This document shows positions 8,650-16,962 of a stretch of DNA of 64,000 nucleotides, piece after piece. The stretch lies in assembly GCF_042649125.1 (NCBI RefSeq), contig NZ_JBHRYQ010000001.1, forward strand, positions 4,154,001 to 4,218,000. The letters run 5' to 3'. Within the stretch, counting starts at the first letter, position 1. Each line of letters opens with the position of its first letter. The DNA comes from Leadbetterella lacunae. Lineage in GTDB: Bacteria; Bacteroidota; Bacteroidia; Cytophagales; Spirosomataceae. The translations under genes were made by a program, and so were the position numbers. The notes beneath the pieces are model-generated. The model saw nothing but the letters and a program-made list of their open reading frames with translations. It was not told the DNA's origin and ran no database searches.

Positions 8650-9179
8650 AAACATATAACATTTTAGGTATCAATGGGAGTGCAAGTAGCAATTCTTCAA
8701 ATTTGCGTTTGCTTACTATCATTGGAAATCTAGCAGGAGAGCGTTTTAACCTTGAAATTTTGGATGATTTGAGCGTGTTGCCGCACTTTCGGACTGAGCT
8801 TACGAATGTCAATACGCCGATGGAAATCATCGACTTTAGAAACAAAATCAAAAATGCGGACGGTGTAGTCATTTGCACGCCCGAATACGTGTTTAGCATA
8901 CCGAGTGGCCTCAAAAATGCCATCGAATGGTGTGTGTCTACCGATGTATTCTCTGACAAGCCTATCGGACTGATAACGGCATCTGCCAATGGCGAAAAAG
9001 GGTACGAGGAACTAAAGCTAATTATGCAAACTGTGCAGACTGTTTTTACTGCCGAAACCACGCTTTTAGTGCCAGGCATAAAGGGAAAATTAGATGCAAA
9101 CGGCGAGCCCAAGTCTGCTGAGTTAAAGACTGATTTAGAGAAACTTGTCTATTCGTTTATTGGCTTGATAGAAAAATAG
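8646..9179 (+). CDS. NADPH-dependent FMN reductase family protein
   Basis: The start is taken as the GTG at 8646, which overlaps the DUF6500 stop (GTGA) and gives 'KTYNILGINGSASSNSSNLRLL', the normal N-terminus of this flavodoxin-like family. A longer in-frame opening runs back into the upstream gene and is not conserved-looking. The 177-residue protein has the phosphate-binding loop GINGSASSNSSN, the 'ADGVVICTPEYVFSIPSGLKNAIEW' motif and 'KPIGLITASANGEKGYEEL'. It binds FMN and reduces quinones, azo dyes or flavin. Residues and length fit a complete protein. Confidence 0.87.
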   Translation: MKTYNILGINGSASSNSSNLRLLTIIGNLAGERFNLEILDDLSVLPHFRTELTNVNTPMEIIDFRNKIKNADGVVICTPEYVFSIPSGLKNAIEWCVSTDVFSDKPIGLITASANGEKGYEELKLIMQTVQTVFTAETTLLVPGIKGKLDANGEPKSAELKTDLEKLVYSFIGLIEK

Positions 9180-9438
9180 GGATGTTATTTATTGATTTAA
9201 GTAATAAGTTTTTTTTATCTTCTAAAATGTGAATTTTCGGACATTGGAAATCTAAAAAACATCCATATATTTACTAAAGAATAATATATCCGAACAACTA
9301 TAAGTCCATTAAATAACTTTTTGCGTGAAATAGAAATATTATTTTTAAAAATCAGCATATATTATACTAAAAAAGTGTGTTAGTGGTTAGTACTTAATAC
9401 GTGCTAACATTTACTTAAATACAAAATCAAGACCGGCC

Positions 9439-9711
9439 ATGTTTGAACATAAAAATTACGAAATGCTAACTCTGGAAGAACTGATTGCAGAGCAAGCGAA
9501 GGTTTACAAGCAGAAGAATCCAATTCTGATTTTTACGGGCTTAGCCTTAAGTGTTTTAATATTTGCTACCATAAAAGAAACCCAAGGTTTTATTCATTAC
9601 GTATTGCCGATAGTTTTGGGGTTTGTTTTATTTAAAAACTTACAGAAACTAAACATCATCAGAAAAGAACTGGACGCCAGGCGTTCCAAAGAAAACTTTC
9701 GTAGGGAATGA
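9439..9711 (+). CDS. Small two-helix membrane protein
   Basis: This 90-residue protein is not recognised. A charged N-terminus (about residues 1-27) is followed by two hydrophobic helices (about 28-45 and 52-68) with a short link, and then a strongly basic tail (ELDARRSKENFRRE). This is the layout of a small inner-membrane protein with both ends in the cytoplasm. It sits alone between a 259-base upstream gap and the DUF5694 gene. The reading frame has normal codon use and is probably real. Confidence 0.6.
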   Translation: MFEHKNYEMLTLEELIAEQAKVYKQKNPILIFTGLALSVLIFATIKETQGFIHYVLPIVLGFVLFKNLQKLNIIRKELDARRSKENFRRE

Positions 9712-9789
9712 GTAGGGGAACAAGAGTAATTAAGGCCGGTTTTTAGCAAATTCAAGTTTTAATAAAATATATTTTTTAGACTTTCACAC

Positions 9790-10656
9790 ATGAAACATCT
9801 TTTACTATCTCTATGCACATTTTGCATGGTTTTTACTTCACATGCCCAAAAAAAAGAATCTGCCAAAGTCCAAATGGCATTGACCAAGTTTAAAGACTTT
9901 AATAAAGATATTCCGAAATACGAAGTTATGCTGATGGGCGTATTTCATACCGATTATCCCACTAAAGATAAATTTATGACCAATAAAGAAAACCAACTTG
10001 ATATTCTTGCTCCACAACGACAAAAAGAATTGGATGATTTAGTAAATGAATTGGCCAAGTCAAAACCTACTAAAATATTTGTGGAATGGCCAATAGGACT
10101 TCAAAGCAGAGTAGATACTCTTTATCGAGAATATTTAGAGGGTAAATATCAAGACGAACCGTCAGAGATATTTCAAGTTGGGATGCGTCTTGCTAAAAAA
10201 CTGGGGCATTCGAAAATATATCTTTCTGATGCAAATGGTGCTTCCTACACAGTACCGGCGGCTGATTCAATATCGTTTTTTAATAAAGTAAACTCACTTA
10301 GGATTCCTGAAATTGAAAAGATTTTTGAAGCATCCGAGAAAAAAATAAGGTGGCTTGAAGATTATCAAAAACAGCTGACTATCTCAGAAATATTTACATT
10401 GTATAATACGAGCAGTTTTATAGATACCGACATGGTGGCTACCTATTTCGATACGGACTTAGAGCCCTTTGGTTCAGATCAGTTTCCGACCTATTGGCAC
10501 AACAGAAACATTAGAATTTTTTCTAATATAAAAAGGCACTTAGAGCCTAATGATAGGGCTTTTGTAATGTTTGGGGCCAGTCATATACCTATTTTAAAGC
10601 ACCTTTTTGAGCATTCTTTGCAATTTAAGGTCTCTCAGTTTGGTCTAGATTTTTAG
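9790..10656 (+). CDS. DUF5694 (TraB/GumN-like) exported protein
   Basis: This 288-residue protein has a signal peptide (about residues 1-19, ending TSHAQ) and the DUF5694 pattern: 'EVMLMGVFHTDYPTKDKF' near the start, 'KPTKIFVEWPIG' in the middle and 'RAFVMFGASHIPILKHLFE' at the end. These match the arrangement of the TraB/GumN/PrgY superfamily, where the GxxH and ExP motifs and the terminal GxxH form a putative metal site. Known activities in the wider superfamily include peptidase roles, but none is shown for DUF5694. Located in the periplasm or secreted. Confidence 0.78.
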   Translation: MKHLLLSLCTFCMVFTSHAQKKESAKVQMALTKFKDFNKDIPKYEVMLMGVFHTDYPTKDKFMTNKENQLDILAPQRQKELDDLVNELAKSKPTKIFVEWPIGLQSRVDTLYREYLEGKYQDEPSEIFQVGMRLAKKLGHSKIYLSDANGASYTVPAADSISFFNKVNSLRIPEIEKIFEASEKKIRWLEDYQKQLTISEIFTLYNTSSFIDTDMVATYFDTDLEPFGSDQFPTYWHNRNIRIFSNIKRHLEPNDRAFVMFGASHIPILKHLFEHSLQFKVSQFGLDF

Positions 10657-10711
10657 ACTTGGTTTTGTTGGATAGTCGTTTTTATTTTATTTTGATTTAA
10701 TAGAATTTTCA

Positions 10712-10953
10712 ATGTAAAAATACATTACTATTCTTTTATCATTAGTTTTTATATTATGTATTTTTAGGCAATATGGGTCTTCTAAATCGAGTATCTCAAG
10801 CATTGAACAGAAAGATATAAGGAATTTAACTTGAGTTATGCATTAGAAAACCAATTACGACCTTAAAATACTGTATATCAACACGTAAGTCCTTTTTGGT
10901 TTTATTACGATAGCCCTTCAGCTACTCTTAGTTTAAACTGCTTCGCTAATTAA
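10712..10953 (+). pseudogene. Decayed small secreted-protein gene
   Basis: From the ATG at 10712 the frame reads Met, stop (TAA at 10715), then KYITILLSLVFILCIF, a good signal-peptide core, and continues to a stop at 10832. One base to the left in phase, from 10831, a second protein-like stretch (LSYALENQLRP, stop, then NTVYQHVSPFWFYYDSP) runs to a stop at 10951. Two internal stops and one frameshift suggest a decayed gene for a small exported protein. The original family is not recognisable, and this may be chance in AT-rich DNA. The rest of the gap 10657-11121 holds only the promoter of the AraC gene. Confidence 0.3.
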
Positions 10954-11076
10954 ATTTAAGTGTCTGATTTATTGCATTTTAAGCCCAAATAACTAAGCCC
11001 TAAAGCATAAACGGGGTTTAAAAGCTAGGAATTATATTTTTATTCGGATAGCAGTAACATTCTATTTTACTTACCT

Positions 11077-11084
11077 TATTTTTG
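11077..11084 (+). promoter_or_regulatory. -7 promoter element for the AraC-type regulator
   Basis: TATTTTTG matches TAnnTTTG and lies 37 bases before the start codon at 11122. No strong -33 element was identified. Confidence 0.4.
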
Positions 11085-11121
11085 AGTGTAAAAAAGCTCT
11101 ATTTTAAATAAATTTACCCGA

Positions 11122-12000
11122 ATGTCTGAAGCTCCAATTCATATAAAGTTTAATAATAGCCAAAACCCCAATGCGGGCTTTGACATAATCAGACTGGAGG
11201 AGCTGTTTAAACGTGCCGACCTCGACCATACCCCTTTTTTGCCACATTTGGTTGAGTTCTACATGATCATATTGATAGAAAGTGGGGAGGGTGTACACAC
11301 CATAGATTTTTTAGATTATCCCATTCAAAAAGGTACGGTTTTAACCATCAGAAAAGACCAAATTCATACTTTTCATGAGAGCGATTCCGTAAAAGGAACC
11401 TTGCTGTTATTTACAGATGATTTTTTGGTGACTTATCTCGAAAAACTAGAAGCTCAAAAGTCTTTGCAGTTATTTAATGAGGTGTTGGGTGTTCCAAAAA
11501 TACAGTTGTCTTTTTCCGAAGAATTAGAATTAAAAGCTTTGGAACAGCGAATTCAGAATGAGTATTTTAGTATGAACGACGACTATTCTATGGGAATCAT
11601 AAGAAGTGAGCTCCATATATTGATAGCCAAGTTATTTAGAATTAAATCTGGTAAAAATGAGATTTTGGTTGCTCGGAAATATTTAAATGAATTTATTGCG
11701 TTCCAAGACTTAGTTGAGAAAAATGCGGCCAAATACACCATGGTAAGCGACTATGCTGATATAATGGGGCTGAGTACTAAGACGCTCAATAATATAACAA
11801 AGCACATAGTAAGCAAGTCAGCCAAGGCATTTATAGATGAGATTTGCACCAAACAAATAAAGCGACTTTTGATAAATACAGATTTGTCTATCAAAGAAAT
11901 CGCGTATGCCTCGGGTTTTGAGGAAACCACTAACTTCTACAAATACTTTAAGCGTCAAACTGCACTTACGCCTGAACAATTTCGGGGTACTTTTAGGTAG
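11122..12000 (+). CDS. AraC-family transcriptional regulator
   Basis: This 292-residue protein has an N-terminal cupin-like sensing domain (about 25-110, with 'YMIILIESGEGVHTIDFLDYPIQKGTVLTIRKDQIHTF') and a C-terminal pair of helix-turn-helix motifs (about 195-290). The second HTH is diagnostic: 'LSIKEIAYASGFEETTNFYKYFKRQTALTPEQFR'. It likely controls a nearby or remote operon in response to a small molecule. The SnoaL-like lipoprotein gene follows 91 bases downstream and could be a target. The inducer is unknown. Confidence 0.9.
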   Translation: MSEAPIHIKFNNSQNPNAGFDIIRLEELFKRADLDHTPFLPHLVEFYMIILIESGEGVHTIDFLDYPIQKGTVLTIRKDQIHTFHESDSVKGTLLLFTDDFLVTYLEKLEAQKSLQLFNEVLGVPKIQLSFSEELELKALEQRIQNEYFSMNDDYSMGIIRSELHILIAKLFRIKSGKNEILVARKYLNEFIAFQDLVEKNAAKYTMVSDYADIMGLSTKTLNNITKHIVSKSAKAFIDEICTKQIKRLLINTDLSIKEIAYASGFEETTNFYKYFKRQTALTPEQFRGTFR

Positions 12001-12091
12001 ATTCCCATTTTTACAGTCATTGGGCTTTTTGTTATATCTCTTGAAGGTATTAAACCCGCCATCTTTGCATCATAATTATTTAACAAAACAA

Positions 12092-12970
12092 ATGACAAAG
12101 ATGAAATCAATAGCATTGGCAGGTTTAGTGGCTTCGGCTACATTTTTTGGCGGATGTGCCGCTAACAAAAGTTCAATTTCAAACAATAACAAAATTACGA
12201 AAATGGAAATTTCAAACAGAGAAAAAGTGGTGGCTTTGGTAAAAAGCATAGAAACCGGAGCTCACGAGCCAGTGGCATATATAAACCCAACTAAATACAT
12301 TCAGCATAACTTGGGTGTGGCAGACGGGCTTGCGGGTTTTGGGGCGGTGTTGCAGCAGCTGCCACCTAATACGGCAAAAGCAAACACGGTGAGGGCTTTT
12401 CAAGACGGCGATTTTGTATTTACTCAAACAGATTATAATTTCTTTGGTCCAAAAATCGGATTCGATATTTTTAGATTTGAAGACGGCAAAATAGTGGAAC
12501 ATTGGGACAATCTAATAGAAAAGCCAACCTCGCCAAATCCAAGTGGACATACCATGATAGACGGCCCAACCGAAATCAAAGATTTGGATAAAACGGAGGC
12601 AAACAAAGCCTTCGTAAAAGGTTTCATAGAAGACATTTTGGTAAATGGCAAAATGGAGAAAATCGGCGGATATTTTGATGGAGATAACTACATCCAACAT
12701 AATCCACAGATCGGCGATGGGCTTTCGGGTTTAGGTAAAGCTATGCAATACATGGCTTCAAAAGGCATCTCTATGAAAATAGATAAAGTGCACCGCGTAT
12801 TAGGCGAAGGAAACTTCGTGTTAGTGGTGAGCGAAGGAACTTTCGGGGGCGTGCCTACTTCATATTATGACCTATTTAGAGTAGAAAACGGTAAAATAGC
12901 TGAGCACTGGGACGTAATGGAGACAATTGCTCCAAAAGCAGAGTGGAAAAATGCCAACGGTAAGTTTTAA
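12092..12970 (+). CDS. SnoaL-like (NTF2-fold) tandem lipoprotein
   Basis: The start is set at 12092 (MTKMKSIALAG; 12101 also possible), which gives a lipoprotein signal with cysteine 22 (FFGGC). Frames reaching further upstream overlap the AraC gene and lack signal character. The mature part holds two SnoaL-like NTF2-fold domains, each with 'YIQHN..v.dGl.G', a 'gdfvf' strand and 'fDifRfEdGKIvEHWD' (about residues 40-150 and 170-290). These proteins often bind small ligands or act as polyketide cyclases; the family here is mostly uncharacterised. Tandem duplication is directly visible. Confidence 0.82.
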   Translation: MTKMKSIALAGLVASATFFGGCAANKSSISNNNKITKMEISNREKVVALVKSIETGAHEPVAYINPTKYIQHNLGVADGLAGFGAVLQQLPPNTAKANTVRAFQDGDFVFTQTDYNFFGPKIGFDIFRFEDGKIVEHWDNLIEKPTSPNPSGHTMIDGPTEIKDLDKTEANKAFVKGFIEDILVNGKMEKIGGYFDGDNYIQHNPQIGDGLSGLGKAMQYMASKGISMKIDKVHRVLGEGNFVLVVSEGTFGGVPTSYYDLFRVENGKIAEHWDVMETIAPKAEWKNANGKF

Positions 12971-13011
12971 TTGGGAAGCCAAATAAATATTCATAGCATT
13001 CTCTAAATTTT

Positions 13012-13046
13012 ACGCCAAGGTCCCTCTTTTGGGGCTTTGGCGTTTT
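13012..13046 (+). terminator. Terminator after the SnoaL-like gene
   Basis: ACGCCAA pairs with TTGGCGT, with further pairing of CCC and GGGG inside, followed by TTTT. It lies 41 bases after the stop codon. Confidence 0.75.
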
Positions 13047-13184
13047 CTGTATTTAGGAGTCTCTCCGAATTATAGCCTAGCGTGAACTTCTTAATTAAGT
13101 CTACTATATAAAATTGACATTTAGGTAAAAGTTTGTGAAATTCTACGGATTTTTTTTAAACAAGCTTTTATGTAAATACTAAAG

Positions 13185-13232
13185 AGCACGATTTAATTTT
13201 AGCTACTAAAACGTATTTAAAGTGCTTTTTTT
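13185..13232 (+). terminator. Possible second terminator or end of a small RNA
   Basis: AGCAC with TTTAA pairs with TTAAA with GTGCT at 13217-13226 across a loop of about 20 bases, followed by seven T. No gene lies directly upstream, so it may be a decayed terminator or the 3' end of a small RNA encoded in 13050-13230. The rest of the gap 12971-13381 shows only the first terminator and the GbsR promoter region. Confidence 0.3.
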
Positions 13233-13335
13233 ATTATCAATGATAAGTTTCTGTGGCTGATGTTGCTTTCGTTTAAAAGGTATCAATATGTTTTTCATTT
13301 GGGGAAAGTGAGTTTGTTTTAATTAAATAAATTAT

Positions 13336-13353
13336 TTCCTAAAATAATAGGAA
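13336..13353. promoter_or_regulatory. Palindromic operator candidate before the GbsR-type regulator
   Basis: TTCCTAAAATAATAGGAA is an imperfect 18-bp palindrome with outer arms TTCCTA/TAGGAA. It lies 28 bases before the start codon of the regulator at 13382 and matches the perfect version at 13897-13914, which suggests autoregulation by this DNA-binding protein. Confidence 0.6.
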
Positions 13354-13369
13354 GTTCAGAAAGGGTGTT

Positions 13370-13377
13370 TATATTTG
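13370..13377 (+). promoter_or_regulatory. -7 promoter element of the GbsR-type regulator
   Basis: TATATTTG fits TAnnTTTG and ends only four bases before the ATG at 13382, so the transcript would have a very short or no leader. The upstream palindrome at 13336-13353 would then cover the -33 region. Confidence 0.45.
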
Positions 13378-13381
13378 TACT

Positions 13382-13879
13382 ATGAATTACAAAGAAGCAA
13401 AAGAAGAGTTTATTCAGTTATGGGGTAGTCTTGGCACAAACTGGGGGATACCAAAAGCTATGGCTGAGATTCATGCTTTACTTTTGGCCTCCGAAAATCC
13501 GCTAAGTACCGATGAGATTATGGATGAACTAAAAGTTTCAAGAAGTAACGCAAATCTTAACATCAGGGCTTTAATAGATTGGAGTTTGATTTACAAAAAA
13601 CGTATTCCTGGTGAAAGAAAGGAGTATTTTGTAGCTGAAAAGGACATTTGGGAAGTAGCGGTAAGGATAATTAAAGAGCGTAGAAGGAGAGAGGTGGATC
13701 CTGTAATAAGAGAATTGAAAAACTTATCGAGTTTTGAGGCTGAAAGTTTTGAAGAAAAGAACTTTAAAAATCTATTATCAGATACACACGAATTGGCAAA
13801 GAAGATGAATACAATAGGAGACATGGTGGAGCGTGCTGAAAAATTGAATTTCGTTAAGTGGGTAGTAAAAGGATTTTGA
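13382..13879 (+). CDS. GbsR/MarR-type transcriptional regulator
   Basis: This 165-residue protein has a winged-helix DNA-binding domain (about 20-85) with 'ALLLASENPLSTDEIMDELKVSRSNANLNIRALIDWSLIYKK', the pattern of GbsR-like members of the MarR superfamily, then a helical dimerisation part (about 95-165). GbsR proteins usually repress adjacent operons. Here the next genes encode a DCC redox membrane protein and an epimerase, and matching palindromes stand before this gene and before the DCC gene. That makes it a likely autorepressor of the whole cluster. Confidence 0.85.
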   Translation: MNYKEAKEEFIQLWGSLGTNWGIPKAMAEIHALLLASENPLSTDEIMDELKVSRSNANLNIRALIDWSLIYKKRIPGERKEYFVAEKDIWEVAVRIIKERRRREVDPVIRELKNLSSFEAESFEEKNFKNLLSDTHELAKKMNTIGDMVERAEKLNFVKWVVKGF

Positions 13880-13896
13880 TTTTTTTTAATTTTAAC

Positions 13897-13914
13897 TTCC
13901 TAAAATTTTAGGAA
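13897..13914. promoter_or_regulatory. Perfect palindromic operator candidate before the DCC gene
   Basis: TTCCTAAAATTTTAGGAA is a perfect 18-bp palindrome placed 34 bases before the start at 13949. It shares the TTCCTA/TAGGAA arms with the site at 13336-13353. It is the best operator candidate for the GbsR-type regulator. Confidence 0.6.
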
Positions 13915-13948
13915 ATACGAAAAGTATAGAAATTTAACAACTAAAAAA

Positions 13949-14746
13949 ATGAAAACATTAAACAATCACAAGCTTCTTATAGACAATGAATGCCCCATGT
14001 GTAGAATATACGGAGGGGCGTTTGAAAAGTACAAATATGTAGAAAAAGGCACCTGCTTGGCCTATCAAAATGCGGATGAGTATTTGATGACAGTAGTGGA
14101 TAAGGACAGAGCACGAAACGAAATCGCATTACTTGACACCAGTACCAATGAGGTGATTTATGGAATAGATGCATTGACAAAAATTTTAGCTTTAAGAATT
14201 CCACTAATTGGTAAAATTATGGATTTGACTTTTGTGAAATTTTTCATGTCGTACGTATATAAATTTATTAGTCAAAATAGAAAGGTAATTGCTCCATCTA
14301 AAAACCCACAAAGCGTTTGTGTTCCTGATGTTCAATTAAAGTATCGAATAGCCTACCTAGTTTTAGTAGCTATTTTTTCTTCAATTGTCCTTAATAAATA
14401 TATGATTGATGTTTATTCGCTCATAAATCTAAATTCAAGTTTTGGTAGAGAGCTTGTGATTTGTTTTGGGCAATTGTTTTGGCAATATCTCCTTTTGAAT
14501 AAAATTTTAGGCTCTCAAAAATGGGAATACATGGGCAATTTAAGCACCGTTTCTTTAATAGGGACTTTCTTGGTTATACCAGGTTTTCTATTGCCGGTTG
14601 AGTTTAAAGTTATGTGGTTTGGTCTAGTAGTTTTGATTATGACTTTAGAGCATTTGAGACGAAGTAAGTTACTTCAGATTGGAATTTGGCCAACCGCTAG
14701 TTGGTTGATTTATAGGTTTTTAGTTTTGGGGCTTTTGTTTATATAA
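13949..14746 (+). CDS. DCC-family thiol-disulfide membrane protein
   Basis: The N-terminal part (about residues 5-120) is a DUF393/DCC domain, with Cys15 and Cys18 in 'LLIDNECPMC', a thioredoxin-like redox motif in the place of the usual DGxCxxC. The C-terminal part (about 130-265) has about four membrane-spanning helices. This fusion suggests a redox protein tethered in the inner membrane. It follows the GbsR regulator after a perfect palindrome and is followed by the epimerase four bases after its stop, so the two likely share an mRNA. Function of the family is not established. Confidence 0.8.
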   Translation: MKTLNNHKLLIDNECPMCRIYGGAFEKYKYVEKGTCLAYQNADEYLMTVVDKDRARNEIALLDTSTNEVIYGIDALTKILALRIPLIGKIMDLTFVKFFMSYVYKFISQNRKVIAPSKNPQSVCVPDVQLKYRIAYLVLVAIFSSIVLNKYMIDVYSLINLNSSFGRELVICFGQLFWQYLLLNKILGSQKWEYMGNLSTVSLIGTFLVIPGFLLPVEFKVMWFGLVVLIMTLEHLRRSKLLQIGIWPTASWLIYRFLVLGLLFI

Positions 14747-14750
14747 AATT

Positions 14751-15641
14751 ATGAAAATAATAATAGCAGGAGGAAATGGCTTCCTTGGCAAGGCATTAAC
14801 AAGACATTTTGAAGAAAATGGGCATCAAGTTATTATTTTAACAAGAAAACCAGTTGCTGCCAATCAAATAAAATGGGATGCAATACATTTAGGCGAGTGG
14901 ACTGCATGTTTAGAAGGAGCTGATGTTTTAATAAACTTGGTAGGCAAATCGGTGGACTGTAGGTATACTCCCAAAAACAAAATTGAGATTGTATCTTCTA
15001 GGATTGACAGCACAAGAGTGCTTCAAAAGGCTGTTGAGGGTTGTATTAACCCTCCAAATGTATGGCTAAATGCCAGTAGTGCCACTATTTACATTCATGC
15101 CGAAACACAGATAATGACTGAAGAAAATGGAATAATAGGCGACGATTTCTCAATGAATGTTTGTAAGGCTTGGGAGAAAGAGTTTTTTGATTCTAGTAAC
15201 AAAAATATAAGGAAAGTAGCCTTAAGAACAAGTATCGTGATGGGAAATAAAGGCGGTGCATTTCCAAAGCTTGCATTAGTTACCAAGTTAGGACTAGGTG
15301 GAATTCAAGGAAGGGGCAATCAGATGGTAAGTTGGATTCATATTCAGGATTTTTGTGAGGCGGTTTCTTTTATAATTCAGAACGAAGAGATTTCAGGTTC
15401 GATAAACATTACAGCACCTGAAAGATTAACTAATGCGTTGATGGTGAAAGAATTAATAGCCAAATTTAAGCCATTATTTGCACTCCCTTCGCCCGTGTTT
15501 TTACTTGAAATAGCTTCAATATTCTTGGGAACTGAAACCGAACTATTATTAAAAAGCCGAAATGTGTTTCCTCAAAAACTACTTGATGCAGGATTTGAAT
15601 TTAAATATTCAGATTTTAATGCTTGTCTAAAAGCACTTTAA
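14751..15641 (+). CDS. TIGR01777 family NAD-dependent epimerase-like protein
   Basis: This 296-residue protein is an atypical short-chain dehydrogenase/reductase of the TIGR01777 (YfcH-like) family: N-terminal GGNGFLGKAL dinucleotide-binding loop, then 'ADVLINLVGKSVDCRYT', and 'SASVTI..'-like 'NASSATIY', and C-terminal 'ALPSPVFLLEIASIFLGTETELLLKSRNVFPQKLLDAGFEF', all diagnostic. It starts four bases after the DCC gene. The substrate is unknown for the whole family. Length is complete. Confidence 0.9.
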   Translation: MKIIIAGGNGFLGKALTRHFEENGHQVIILTRKPVAANQIKWDAIHLGEWTACLEGADVLINLVGKSVDCRYTPKNKIEIVSSRIDSTRVLQKAVEGCINPPNVWLNASSATIYIHAETQIMTEENGIIGDDFSMNVCKAWEKEFFDSSNKNIRKVALRTSIVMGNKGGAFPKLALVTKLGLGGIQGRGNQMVSWIHIQDFCEAVSFIIQNEEISGSINITAPERLTNALMVKELIAKFKPLFALPSPVFLLEIASIFLGTETELLLKSRNVFPQKLLDAGFEFKYSDFNACLKAL

Positions 15642-15799
15642 AATTTTAGAATTAAAAGTCCTTTTAGTTGTAATTATTCGTCTTTTTAAATAGGGTTTAT
15701 TGAATAAAATCAGGGCTATTTAAATAATAGCTTACTTTTACCTAATTATAAAAAGCATAGTAAACTCATTTGTGACTCAAATTCGAATACTTCTCTTTA

Positions 15800-16423
15800 A
15801 TGAATCTAAAAATACACCTCAAGCCATTCATTTATTTAAATATTGCATTTTTTGTGGTGGTTATTGTCGAGACCGTTGCACATGAGTTTGGGCACTATTT
15901 GGTGGCAGAAATGCTCGGCTATCATGCGAGGCTACACTTTGGTTCCACTACGTGGAGTAGGGGCGTGCTCGATACCGAGGTTGTGAAATGGAATCATTTT
16001 TTGATCACTTTGGGAGGGCCACAGCTTACTGTTACGGCAGGCACGGCAGGTTTGTTTTTTTTAGTGCTTTATGGAAAAGCATTTCCAAAAAAAATGCCGA
16101 GCTTCAAACAATGGGTTCTGATATTTACTTCATTGTTTTGGCTCAGACAAGGCTCCAATTTGATGGTGATGATCCTGCTTTTTATTAAAACGGGTAATTT
16201 TAAGTTTAAAAGCGACGAAATAAAGCTCACCCAATATTTAAATTTCCCTCCGTTTACGCTCACGTTTGTTTCTTCATTTATTAGTTTGGTAGTATTTGTA
16301 TACGTGGTTCGAACCTATGTGCCAAAGTTTTTACAACTGACTTTTGTAGCAGCAAGTCTCATTGGCGGCATCTCAGGTTATGTACTGTGGCTTCACGGTT
16401 TTGGCAAATATATTTTGCCTTAA
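15800..16423 (+). CDS. M50-like membrane zinc peptidase
   Basis: This 207-residue protein has about five membrane helices and an HEFGH zinc motif at residues 28-32 in the first one, after a hydrophobic run (FVVVIVETVAHEFGHYLVAEMLGY), the pattern of site-2 protease-like intramembrane peptidases (M50). It lacks a PDZ domain and is shorter than RseP, so it is a minimal member. The second metal motif with an Asp (usually in the last third) is not obvious, so catalysis is uncertain. Confidence 0.6.
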   Translation: MNLKIHLKPFIYLNIAFFVVVIVETVAHEFGHYLVAEMLGYHARLHFGSTTWSRGVLDTEVVKWNHFLITLGGPQLTVTAGTAGLFFLVLYGKAFPKKMPSFKQWVLIFTSLFWLRQGSNLMVMILLFIKTGNFKFKSDEIKLTQYLNFPPFTLTFVSSFISLVVFVYVVRTYVPKFLQLTFVAASLIGGISGYVLWLHGFGKYILP

Positions 16424-16504
16424 AATCTACTTATTTTACTTTTCGAAAGATTATTAGTATTAAAGTGTATTTTTGTTACGCAAGAGTTAATTTCTAATTA
16501 TTAA

Positions 16505-16846
16505 ATGAGAAAAAACAAAAACATACTCCCTCCAAAGGAATTTGCAAAGCGGGTGCTGAAATACAGTATTTTTTCGCTGTTATTGGTAGTGATTTCATTA
16601 GGAATTGGTATACTTGGGTATCATTATATTGGAGATTTGGGCTGGATAGATAGCCTTTATAATGCATCTATGATACTCACAGGCATGGGGCCAGTAAATG
16701 TCATGGAATCAAACAACGCCAAGGTTTTTGCGTCTATGTATGCTATTTTTAGTGGGGTAGTTTTTTTGAGTACAGTAGCCATTTTCTTTTCTCCTTTTGC
16801 CCATAGACTCATGCATCTGTTACACATAGAAGAAATTGAGGATTAA
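16505..16846 (+). CDS. Two-helix membrane protein with pore-loop-like segment
   Basis: This 113-residue protein has two strong transmembrane helices (about 18-42 and 76-97) and between them 'IDSLYNASMILTGMGPVNVMES'. That arrangement (helix, short aromatic-rich pore helix, TGMGP, helix) resembles one subunit of the potassium-channel fold, although TGMGP replaces the usual TVGYG filter. I do not recognise the family further. It stands alone, between the M50-like gene and the DUF1080 gene. Ion-channel function is only a structural guess. Confidence 0.6.
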   Translation: MRKNKNILPPKEFAKRVLKYSIFSLLLVVISLGIGILGYHYIGDLGWIDSLYNASMILTGMGPVNVMESNNAKVFASMYAIFSGVVFLSTVAIFFSPFAHRLMHLLHIEEIED

Positions 16847-16962
16847 CCTATTTGTCAAACATGTTTCTTATTTGGGTTTCTAAAATATTGAAGAGCTTAA
16901 TATTTAACTGATTTTTTTTAAAACATTGATGATTTAAACATATAACATAATAGAATTTTACC

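Noticed and set aside
9180..9438. A regulatory repeat around TGTTAG ... CTAACA at about 9380-9411
   Set aside because: The six-base arms are short and far apart in AT-rich DNA, so chance is likely.
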